A stretch of DNA of 7,000 nucleotides from an uncultured Riemerella sp. (GTDB taxonomy: Bacteria; Bacteroidota; Bacteroidia; Flavobacteriales; Weeksellaceae), in NCBI GenBank assembly GCA_938037185.1, contig CALHQK010000001.1, positions 1 through 7,000 on the forward strand, written 5' to 3'. Under the pieces are notes generated by a model. It saw only the letters and a list, made by a program, of their open reading frames with translations, was not told where the DNA came from and did not search any database. Position 1 is the first letter of the stretch. Every line of letters starts with the position of its first letter. Shown here in pieces: positions 1 to 6,257 of this stretch. Position numbers and translations under genes: made by a program.

Positions 1-197
1 GCTCTAATTATACAGAGGAAAAACTTATAGATTTTGCTAATAAAAATATTAAGGCAAATAAAATTAAAAATGTAGGTTTTGTGCTTAATGATGTGAGTAA
101 GAGTAATTTAGGTTACGGAAATAAATATGGCTACGGCTATGGCGCAAAGGAAAAAACGCTATTCGATAGAATAAAATTAAGTTTTAGAAAGAAATAA
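1..197 (+). CDS. wzc: Wzc-like polysaccharide biosynthesis tyrosine autokinase, C-terminal end only
   Basis: This is the 3' end of a gene that begins left of the window; 64 codons are visible in the frame starting at base 3, ending in TAA at 195-197. The stretch reading VGFVLNDVSKSNLGYG matches the end of the BY-kinase (P-loop tyrosine kinase) domain of Wzc/Ptk chain-length regulators, where a 'GxVLN' strand precedes the tail. The tail has four tyrosines in a Gly-rich patch (visible residues 38, 42, 44 and 46), followed by a basic end (RIKLSFRKK). In this family the tyrosine cluster is phosphorylated in trans within a ring-shaped oligomer, and cycling of that phosphorylation controls polymer length and export at the inner membrane. 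The Walker motifs and the N-terminal Wzz-type membrane domain lie outside the window, so the full-length call is inferred from this tail and from the polysaccharide genes that follow. The next gene starts 1 bp after the stop. Confidence 0.8.
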   Translation, partial: SNYTEEKLIDFANKNIKANKIKNVGFVLNDVSKSNLGYGNKYGYGYGAKEKTLFDRIKLSFRKK

Positions 198-198
198 A

Positions 199-2031
199 AT
201 GCAGTATAGATACGATATACAAGGGCTTAGGGGAGTAGCTGTTCTATTAGTCTTTTTCTTTCATTTGAATGCTAATCTCCTATCAGGCGGGTTTGTGGGG
301 GTGGATGTTTTCTTTGTGATTTCTGGGTATTTGATATCTGGAATCATTCTTCATAAAAAAGAGCAAAATAAATTTCAGTTTGTTGATTTCTATATTAGTA
401 GATTTAAGCGTTTGTTGCCAGCTTATCTTGTTTTTCTTTTAGTTACATTTTTAGCGGCAACTTTATTATATCTGCCGTCGGATATTATAGGAGTAAGAAA
501 TGGAGTTTTTTGGTCGTCAATATTTTATTCTAATAAATATTTATCTGAATTGGACAACTATTTTGGGATGTCCAGTCAAGAAAACCCTCTTCTGCATACA
601 TGGACGCTTGCAATAGAAATGCAGTTTTATTTTCTGCTTCCTATACTGCTGTTTTTTATAAAAAATAAGAAATTGCTCAATTATGTGATTTTTTTAATTA
701 CAATTGTCCTGTTAGGATATTCTTTTGTAAATAGTACATATTTGAATAATAAAGAAATGATGTATTTTTCTCTTCCTGCAAGGATTCCTGAGTTTTTGAT
801 AGGGACATTGTTTGTTATGAATCAAAAAAAAATACAGAATGTAACAAAAGAGGGCAGAAATATTATAAGTATTATTTCAATAGTTGCAATTCTTATTTCT
901 GCTGTTTTTTTTAATGAAAATAGCAATTTTCCTGGGCTGTGGGTACTTTTACCTTGTTTGGGAGCTGCTTTTTTATTGCTAGATACGGAGGGGTTGGTCA
1001 GTAAATTTTTGTCAAATAAATTCTTAGTTCATATAGGTGAATTATCTTATTCTATATATTTGTGGCATTGGCCAGTAATGGTTTTTATTAGATATTATCA
1101 TAATATTGATAACTATGTCTTTACGCCTTTGGAGCAGTTTATTATCATAATTTTTACTTATTTATTAGCTTATTTATCTTACACCTTTATAGAAAACTCT
1201 TTTAGAAAATTAAAGACTAAAAAATTTGTTTTTACAATGTGTGTGCCTTCAGGATTATTAGCTTTGTTAATGTTCTATGCACCACAACTGAATATGAAAG
1301 TCTGTGGTTTCCCTCAGGAATATGCTGCCCCAACCGTAGGAAAAAACTCTCACGGGGGATATTATAAGGAAGTAGAATTCATGGGGGATACTAATAAAAA
1401 AAATGATTCCATTCTCTTGATAGGGGACAGCTATGCGTTAATATATAAGAATTTTTTAGCGATTGTTGGCAAAAAAAATGGATTTAATTTTAGAACAATT
1501 ACTAATGATAGTTATCCGAATCTTTCTGGTATTTCGGAAAAAGATTTTTCTTCTAATCACTTGAAATATAGATATGAAAATTTAGTTGAAATTACGAATA
1601 ATGAACTGAAAAACAGCAAGATAGTGATTGTTGGCTCAATTTATCGTAAAAATATTACCTCGTTACCAGAAGCTATAGAAAAATTTGTAAAGAATAATCC
1701 AGATAAAAAGTTTATCTTTATAGCTCCATTTCCTAGATTGAATAAAAACCCAATAAGGATTAACAGAGGATATAAAATGGATAGAAACAAGGATAATCAT
1801 TATAATGTTTCTTACCAAGAAATTCCTGAAAGCGTGAAGAAAATAATTGATAATAATTCTAATGCGTATATGATATCAATTGATTTTCACAAATTGAAGG
1901 GGCTGCCCTTCAGGAATGGAATTACAATGTATTATGATGAAGATCATATGAATGAGTATGGGACAACCATTTTAGCAAATGAATTTGGAGATGAATTCTA
2001 TAAGGAATTAAAAAGTATAATTAAAAAATAA
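199..2031 (+). CDS. Membrane O-acyltransferase (OafA/YrhL type, acyltransferase-3 family) with C-terminal SGNH domain
   Basis: A 610-residue two-domain protein, probably an O-acetyltransferase acting on the surface polysaccharide. Residues 1 to about 360 form an acyltransferase-3 membrane domain with roughly ten hydrophobic helices. It opens with the usual YDIQGLRG and has the R-x10-H motif (R11, H22), then GGFVGVDVFFVISGYLI (30-46), a W-x4-E-x2-FY element (W135, E140, F143, Y144) and SYSIYLWHWPV (283-293). Residues from about 365 to 610 form a periplasmic SGNH domain with a GDS motif (G409, D410, S411) and a DxxH motif (D580, H583), so the expected Ser, Asp and His are all present. In the family the membrane part carries acyl groups across the inner membrane and the SGNH part is thought to transfer them to the glycan. 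Length is normal for the fused form. The start at 199 fits the conserved N-terminus and sits 1 bp after the kinase stop, which implies co-transcription. Tandem stops (TAA TAG) end it. Acetyl as the acyl group is an inference. Several runs of 8-9 A or T lie inside the gene. Confidence 0.93.
   Translation: MQYRYDIQGLRGVAVLLVFFFHLNANLLSGGFVGVDVFFVISGYLISGIILHKKEQNKFQFVDFYISRFKRLLPAYLVFLLVTFLAATLLYLPSDIIGVRNGVFWSSIFYSNKYLSELDNYFGMSSQENPLLHTWTLAIEMQFYFLLPILLFFIKNKKLLNYVIFLITIVLLGYSFVNSTYLNNKEMMYFSLPARIPEFLIGTLFVMNQKKIQNVTKEGRNIISIISIVAILISAVFFNENSNFPGLWVLLPCLGAAFLLLDTEGLVSKFLSNKFLVHIGELSYSIYLWHWPVMVFIRYYHNIDNYVFTPLEQFIIIIFTYLLAYLSYTFIENSFRKLKTKKFVFTMCVPSGLLALLMFYAPQLNMKVCGFPQEYAAPTVGKNSHGGYYKEVEFMGDTNKKNDSILLIGDSYALIYKNFLAIVGKKNGFNFRTITNDSYPNLSGISEKDFSSNHLKYRYENLVEITNNELKNSKIVIVGSIYRKNITSLPEAIEKFVKNNPDKKFIFIAPFPRLNKNPIRINRGYKMDRNKDNHYNVSYQEIPESVKKIIDNNSNAYMISIDFHKLKGLPFRNGITMYYDEDHMNEYGTTILANEFGDEFYKELKSIIKK
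1895..1912 (+). repeat. Perfect 7-bp inverted repeat with 4-base loop inside the acyltransferase gene
   Basis: TGAAGGG and CCCTTCA flank the loop GCTG, about 120 bases before the stop codon of the acyltransferase gene. The stem has four G-C pairs, which stands out in this AT-rich DNA. It is not followed by a T run, so it is not an intrinsic terminator. It encodes part of LKGLPFRNG, just upstream of the SGNH DxxH motif, and may simply reflect that coding sequence. Confidence 0.45.
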
Positions 2032-2062
2032 TAGATTTTTAACCATTTGAAAAAAATATTAT

Positions 2063-3139
2063 ATGGCAAAAATAGCATTAATTACAGGTATTACAGGGCA
2101 AGACGGCTCTTTTTTAGCTGAACTTCTTTTAGAAAAAGGTTATGAAGTTCATGGCATTATTCGTAGGTCATCATCATTCAATACAGATAGAATAGAACAC
2201 CTCTATTTTGATGAATGGGTGAGAGATATGCACCAGAAAAGACTTATCGATCTTCATTATGGAGATATGACAGATTCAAGTTCATTGGTGAGAATTATAC
2301 AACTTACACAGCCTGATGAAATATATAATCTTGCAGCACAAAGCCATGTGAAAGTAAGTTTTGAAGTGCCAGAATATACAGCAGAAACCGATGCAGTAGG
2401 AACACTACGACTTTTGGAGGCTGTAAGGATTCTTGGAATGGAGAAAAAAACAAGAATTTATCAGGCTTCTACATCCGAATTATTTGGTCTTGTACAAGAA
2501 GTACCGCAAAAAGAAACCACTCCTTTTTATCCAAGAAGCCCATATGGTGTAGCAAAACAATATGGTTTTTGGATTACTAAAAACTACCGTGAATCCTACG
2601 ATATGTTTGCTGTAAATGGTATTTTATTTAATCATGAATCAGAGAGGAGAGGAGAGACCTTTGTGACAAGAAAAGTAACTCTTGCCGTGGCTAGAATAGT
2701 GCAAGGACTACAAGATAAACTATATATGGGTAACCTTGATGCACTTCGTGATTGGGGGTATGCCAAAGATTATGTTGAATGTATGTGGCTTATGCTCCAG
2801 CATGATGTTCCAGAAGATTTTGTAATTGCTACTGGCGAGATGCATTCTGTAAGGGAGTTTATCACTAAGGCTTTTAGTGTTGCAGGAATTAATCTTCGCT
2901 GGGAAGGAGAGGGAGTAGATGAAAAAGGAATAGATGAAAAAACAGGAAGGGTACTTGTAGAGGTTGATGAAAAGTATTTCCGTCCTGCCGAAGTAGAACA
3001 GCTTCTCGGAGACCCTACGAAAGCTAAAACTTTATTAGGCTGGAATCCTACAAAAACTAATTTTGATGAACTAATAAATATTATGGTAAAACATGATATA
3101 GAATATGTGAAACGACATAGAGGAATGGATAAAATTTAG
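2063..3139 (+). CDS. gmd: GDP-mannose 4,6-dehydratase
   Basis: Cytoplasmic NADP-dependent enzyme of the extended short-chain dehydrogenase family that converts GDP-D-mannose to GDP-4-keto-6-deoxy-D-mannose, the branch point to GDP-fucose, GDP-rhamnose, GDP-colitose and GDP-perosamine. The 358 residues are full length. Visible are the Rossmann glycine motif GITGQDG (G9, G12, G15), RRSSSFNTDRI (34-44) in the coenzyme region, LAAQSHV (90-96), catalytic T137 and E139 in the STSEL element, the Y161-x3-K165 pair, and the GDP-mannose-binding stretch NHESERRGETFVTRK (190-204). YFRPAEV and LGDPTKA near the end are also family hallmarks. Around the catalytic Tyr it reads YGVAK where many homologues have YAAAK. 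No GDP-fucose synthase, reductase or aminotransferase is visible, so the final sugar cannot be named. It lies 31 bp after the acyltransferase gene and is less AT-rich than the flippase gene that follows (33-42% versus 17-28% G+C in 60-base samples). Confidence 0.97.
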   Translation: MAKIALITGITGQDGSFLAELLLEKGYEVHGIIRRSSSFNTDRIEHLYFDEWVRDMHQKRLIDLHYGDMTDSSSLVRIIQLTQPDEIYNLAAQSHVKVSFEVPEYTAETDAVGTLRLLEAVRILGMEKKTRIYQASTSELFGLVQEVPQKETTPFYPRSPYGVAKQYGFWITKNYRESYDMFAVNGILFNHESERRGETFVTRKVTLAVARIVQGLQDKLYMGNLDALRDWGYAKDYVECMWLMLQHDVPEDFVIATGEMHSVREFITKAFSVAGINLRWEGEGVDEKGIDEKTGRVLVEVDEKYFRPAEVEQLLGDPTKAKTLLGWNPTKTNFDELINIMVKHDIEYVKRHRGMDKI

Positions 3140-3187
3140 ATTTAAACAAAATAGAGGGAAGAGCAAATAGGAAGCAATAATGGTATA

Positions 3188-4450
3188 ATGAAAAATAGAA
3201 TTAATGAAATAATAGATATAGCCAAAGCAAATATAAAGGTGATAGAAAACTATTTTTTTATGACTATTTTGCTGCTTCTTAATTCTTTTTTTATTATAAT
3301 AATATATCCATATCTTATAAATACTTTGGGTAAGGAAGCTTTTGGCATATATGTTTTTGGGAGTAGTGTTGCTAATTACTTTATTAATTTTGTGAGTTTT
3401 GGTTTTGATTTATATGGCGCAAGAAAAATTTCAGAAAATCATAACAATTTATCTCATAAATCTACAATAATATCCACAATATTTTTCACAAAATTAATTT
3501 TGGAGTTATTGTCTATCATTACATTTATAATAATAGTTTTGAATTTTCCAGTTTTAAGGGAAAATATTATTGTATGTTCTTTTTGTTTTTTAGTAACATT
3601 TTCTAATATATTGTTTCCTACATGGTATTTTCAGGGAGTACAGAGGATGAGAATAGTCTCGTATATTCAGTTAATAACTAAGTTACTGTCATTACCTTTT
3701 ATTTTTATTATGGTAAAAAGTAGTAATGATGTAGAGATATTTTCTGTAATAATGGCATTGTCTAGTTTATTGGGGGCTGTGTTAGGTTTTCTTTATCTAA
3801 TAAAGATAGAGAAAATAAAGATAGAGCCAGTCTCCTTTGATATGATTAGAAAATATATAAAAGAATCTTCTTATTTTTTCTATACTAACATAGCCAATAC
3901 GAGCAAAACCGAAGTAATCAAAATATATATAGGGATAAAATATAGTATGGGGGATTTGGCTATATTTGATTTGGCTCATCGCATAGTTGGTATACTATTG
4001 GCCGTTTTATCAAATGTTAATAGTGCTTTTTTCCCTAAAATAGTTAATAAATTTAATGTCAAATTACTGAAAAAAATCATTGTATTTGAAGTTTTTTTAG
4101 GTATATTAGGCATATTAGGCGTAGTTCTCTTTGGAAAATGGGCTGTACATCTTTTAGGAGAGCCAGGAATGGAATCCGCTTATTATATGGCAGTTATATT
4201 AAGTGCTACAATTTTTATTTTTTTGCAAACAGGGTGCTATATTTATCTCATATTGATACCCAAAGGATATGATAAACCTGTTCTATATAACCAAATAATA
4301 GCTTTTTTCTCTATATTATTATACCTTGTTATTGGGATAAGTTGCTTTAAAACTATTTATGTGTTACCTGTGGCTCTCGTACTGTCTGGCATTACAGAGA
4401 TAGCATATTTAAGATATTTAATTAATAAGAAAAAACTTTTAGAAATATGA
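3188..4450 (+). CDS. wzx: Wzx-type polysaccharide repeat-unit flippase (MOP superfamily)
   Basis: A 420-residue integral membrane protein with about twelve hydrophobic helices, the usual count for Wzx. It should move the undecaprenyl-diphosphate-linked oligosaccharide from the cytoplasmic to the periplasmic face of the inner membrane. Family marks include PYLINTLGKEAFG (41-53) after the first helix, the SFGFDLYGARKIS segment (70-82), FPTWYFQG (143-150) and DLAHRIV (261-267). Specificity cannot be read from the sequence because Wzx proteins diverge strongly. The start at 3188 is preceded by purine-rich DNA (AGAGGGAAGAG from 3153 and AGGAAG at 3169-3174), unusual in this window, but 13 bases from the ATG. 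The end overlaps the next gene by 4 bp (ATGA), which suggests translational coupling. Codons 304-312 consist of a triple 9-bp repeat encoding LGI-LGI-LGV inside a membrane helix. The gene is strikingly AT-rich, as serotype-specific flippase genes often are. Confidence 0.92.
   Translation: MKNRINEIIDIAKANIKVIENYFFMTILLLLNSFFIIIIYPYLINTLGKEAFGIYVFGSSVANYFINFVSFGFDLYGARKISENHNNLSHKSTIISTIFFTKLILELLSIITFIIIVLNFPVLRENIIVCSFCFLVTFSNILFPTWYFQGVQRMRIVSYIQLITKLLSLPFIFIMVKSSNDVEIFSVIMALSSLLGAVLGFLYLIKIEKIKIEPVSFDMIRKYIKESSYFFYTNIANTSKTEVIKIYIGIKYSMGDLAIFDLAHRIVGILLAVLSNVNSAFFPKIVNKFNVKLLKKIIVFEVFLGILGILGVVLFGKWAVHLLGEPGMESAYYMAVILSATIFIFLQTGCYIYLILIPKGYDKPVLYNQIIAFFSILLYLVIGISCFKTIYVLPVALVLSGITEIAYLRYLINKKKLLEI
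4097..4123 (+). repeat. Three tandem 9-bp units within wzx
   Basis: TTAGGTATA, TTAGGCATA and TTAGGCGTA follow each other in frame and encode LGI-LGI-LGV in a membrane helix of the flippase. Adjacent units differ by one base. Copy-number change would keep the reading frame and would lengthen or shorten the helix by three residues. Confidence 0.6.
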
Positions 4451-5220
4451 ATACATTAGAAAAACCGAATAACATCAAACCGCTAATTACTGTGGTTACT
4501 ATATGTTATAATGCGGTTGATACAATAGAAGAAACCATAAAATCTGTAATAGAACAGACATACCCCAACATAGAGTATATTGTAATAGATGGAGGGAGTA
4601 AAGATGGAACAGTAGACATCATAAAAAAATATCAAGATAAAATTTCTTATTGGGTGAGTGAGCCTGATAAAGGAATCTATGATGCTATGAACAAAGGAAC
4701 CATGAAGGCTAATGGTAGATGGATTAATTTTATGAATTCTGGAGATGTTTTTTATAATAATCATATTTTGGAAGATGTCTTTTCAAATAATATAGACAAT
4801 GCTGATGTTATATATGGGAGTGTTATGCTAGATAAAAAAGGTAAAGAAGTAGAGGTAAGACCAGGGAGATTTGATGAATTTTGGAAAGGATCCAGATTTT
4901 GTCAGCAAAGTGCATTTATATCCACGGAATTACACAAAAAACATCCATATGACCTCCAGTATAAGATAGCCGCAGATTTTAATTTCTTTTATAATATCTA
5001 TAAAGAAAATAAGGTTTTCTTATTTGTAGATTTAGTTGTTTCCAAAATATCACTTGGGGGACTCAGTGATGTTGGTAGAATATATTTGTTTCAAGAAATT
5101 TTAAAGATAATAGACAAAAAAGATAAGAACAAAGCCTTATTTCATTTCATAAAAGAGGGTATCAAAGGCGTAATTCTGTCTAGAGGTAAAATATTGACTT
5201 ACTATCTATTTGGCAAATAA
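4447..5220 (+). CDS. Family 2 glycosyltransferase
   Basis: A 257-residue GT-A fold glycosyltransferase that should add one sugar to the growing lipid-linked repeat unit on the cytoplasmic face of the inner membrane. The nucleotide-sugar-binding half is clear: LITVVTICYNA (13-23), a long helix IEETIKSVIEQTYPNIEYIVIDGGSKDGT with the DGGSKDGT loop (48-55), SEPDKGIYDAMNKG (71-84), and NSGD (97-100) at the metal-binding DxD position. CQQSAF (152-157) and AADF (175-178) follow as in the short single-domain GT2 enzymes of O-antigen and capsule clusters. There are no membrane helices. The donor, acceptor and linkage cannot be inferred from the sequence. It starts within the wzx stop codon region (ATGA overlap), and the polymerase gene begins on the base after its TAA, so all three are probably translated as a unit. 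Confidence 0.93.
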   Translation: MNTLEKPNNIKPLITVVTICYNAVDTIEETIKSVIEQTYPNIEYIVIDGGSKDGTVDIIKKYQDKISYWVSEPDKGIYDAMNKGTMKANGRWINFMNSGDVFYNNHILEDVFSNNIDNADVIYGSVMLDKKGKEVEVRPGRFDEFWKGSRFCQQSAFISTELHKKHPYDLQYKIAADFNFFYNIYKENKVFLFVDLVVSKISLGGLSDVGRIYLFQEILKIIDKKDKNKALFHFIKEGIKGVILSRGKILTYYLFGK

Positions 5221-6255
5221 ATGGAGTATTTATTCATTGGATTTATTCTTCTATTTCTATCTACACTTGAAATAGCAAAAAGGAATAGGTTTTATTCATC
5301 TTTTGCTCTTGTGTTTTGTAGTATTGTTATGGTGTTGTTTGTAGGTCTTAGAAATGGGGCATTAGTAGGAACAGATTCTCCTGCATATTATGAAAATTAC
5401 ACACATAAATTATGGACAGTAGAATATGGTTATAGATATCTGAGTTGGCTGTTTGCCAGTAATGATATTCATTATAACATTTTCCTAATTTTTATTAATG
5501 CGGTTTCGCTTTATAATATAACTAGGTTTATAAAATTTAATTCTCCTTATTATGTATTCCCTTTATTAGTTTATTTTTCAGATTTTTTTCTATACTATAA
5601 TTTTAGTGGTATTCGTCAGGCTTTAGCACTATCTTTTACAAGTCTATCCATAAATTATATTCTTCAAGATAAGAAAATAAAAGCTGCAATTCTTATTATC
5701 ATCGGTGCATTATTCCATATTACAACACTTATTTTCCTTATTTGTTTTATAATTCCTAAAACAAAAATGACGCTAAGAAGCTATGCTAAGATGATAATTA
5801 TGATATTTTTTGGAATGTTTATCATAAATTATCTCATTGAAAATGTGGAGTATCTGAGGGTTAAGTTTATGTATTACTCAGAATTGCAGGAGAAGCCAGA
5901 GAATATATTTATTGCTTATATAATTGGTATTCTAAAAAGAAGCATTGTCTTTATAGGTATATTTTTGGCGGGAAAGAAATTTTTTAATGAAAGCAGGACA
6001 CTTTTTTTATTTAATATTTATTTGGTAGGTTTTGCTATTTATATAGGGACTTATTTGTTTTCTCCAGATTTTGGTGTGCGTTTTAGTACATATTTTATAA
6101 TGATGGACTGTGTCCTTATAGGGAATATACTTTGGGTATGTAGGAAAAGCACTCTGATAGTGAAATTATATCTCATGTTTATAACAATGATATTGTATAA
6201 AATATATACTTATACTCAGGTAGAAACTTATGAGTATAGCTTGTTTTTAAATTAA
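5221..6255 (+). CDS. wzy: Wzy-type polysaccharide polymerase, EpsG family
   Basis: A 344-residue membrane protein with about ten or eleven hydrophobic helices. The pattern fits the EpsG branch of Wzy polymerases, which join flipped repeat units into a long chain on the periplasmic side. Visible family marks are VGLRNG (41-46) with R44 at the end of a helix, GTDSPAYYENY (50-60), the GIRQALA element (130-136) with R132 and Q133, H166 in an ALFHITTLIF helix, and FGVRFSTYF (284-292) with R287. Arginines at such positions are considered important in Wzy proteins, although catalysis is poorly settled. There is no intergenic space before it (TAA directly followed by ATG), and the next gene starts 2 bp after its stop. 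The gene name rests on the fold pattern and on sitting next to wzx and glycosyltransferases. A ligase or another multispanning protein is possible but less likely. Confidence 0.88.
   Translation: MEYLFIGFILLFLSTLEIAKRNRFYSSFALVFCSIVMVLFVGLRNGALVGTDSPAYYENYTHKLWTVEYGYRYLSWLFASNDIHYNIFLIFINAVSLYNITRFIKFNSPYYVFPLLVYFSDFFLYYNFSGIRQALALSFTSLSINYILQDKKIKAAILIIIGALFHITTLIFLICFIIPKTKMTLRSYAKMIIMIFFGMFIINYLIENVEYLRVKFMYYSELQEKPENIFIAYIIGILKRSIVFIGIFLAGKKFFNESRTLFLFNIYLVGFAIYIGTYLFSPDFGVRFSTYFIMMDCVLIGNILWVCRKSTLIVKLYLMFITMILYKIYTYTQVETYEYSLFLN
6211..6248 (+). repeat. 8-bp inverted repeat followed by a T-rich run at the 3' end of wzy
   Basis: TATACTCA (6211-6218) and TGAGTATA (6231-6238) are perfect reverse complements separated by 12 bases. 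Two bases later comes TTGTTTTT (6241-6248). The shape is that of a weak intrinsic terminator or attenuator lying over the last wzy codons, 10 bases before the next start. The stem has only two G-C pairs and the loop is long, so strong termination is unlikely. It may reduce expression of the downstream glycosyltransferase or be coincidental. Confidence 0.35.
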
Positions 6256-6257
6256 GA

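Noticed and set aside
2046..2062. TTTG and A/T-rich DNA just before gmd, considered as a promoter
   Set aside because: The bases before TTTG are ACCA rather than TAnn, no paired -33 element is seen, and the site is only 13 bases from the start codon.
2912..2941. A 15-bp near-perfect tandem duplication in gmd (GVDEK then GIDEK)
   Set aside because: GVDEKGI is typical of Gmd proteins from many bacteria, so the repetition is ordinary family sequence, not a recent duplication.
3058..3065. TAATTTTG, a perfect match to the Bacteroidota -7 element TAnnTTTG, inside gmd upstream of wzx
   Set aside because: The best upstream candidate for the -33 element is only TTTA at 3031-3034 with a 23-base spacer, the site lies in conserved coding sequence, and such matches are common by chance in AT-rich DNA.
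3180..3188. A two-codon mini-ORF (ATG GTA TAA) whose stop overlaps the wzx start as TAATG
   Set aside because: It could couple translation, and AGGAAG lies 5 bases ahead of it, but a two-codon frame in AT-rich DNA is expected by chance and nothing else supports it.
3797..3979. A 60-codon open frame on the minus strand inside wzx
   Set aside because: It lies wholly opposite a well-supported flippase gene, has an AT-driven composition (mostly Tyr, Phe and Ile) and shows no family motif.
4735..4746. NSGD instead of a classic DxD motif in the family 2 glycosyltransferase
   Set aside because: N-x-G-D is a common variant at this position in short O-antigen and capsule GT2 enzymes, so it does not suggest loss of activity.
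4483..4764. A 93-codon open frame on the minus strand inside the family 2 glycosyltransferase gene
   Set aside because: It covers the most conserved part of the glycosyltransferase on the other strand and its translation is low-complexity Ile/Tyr/Ser; it is a shadow.
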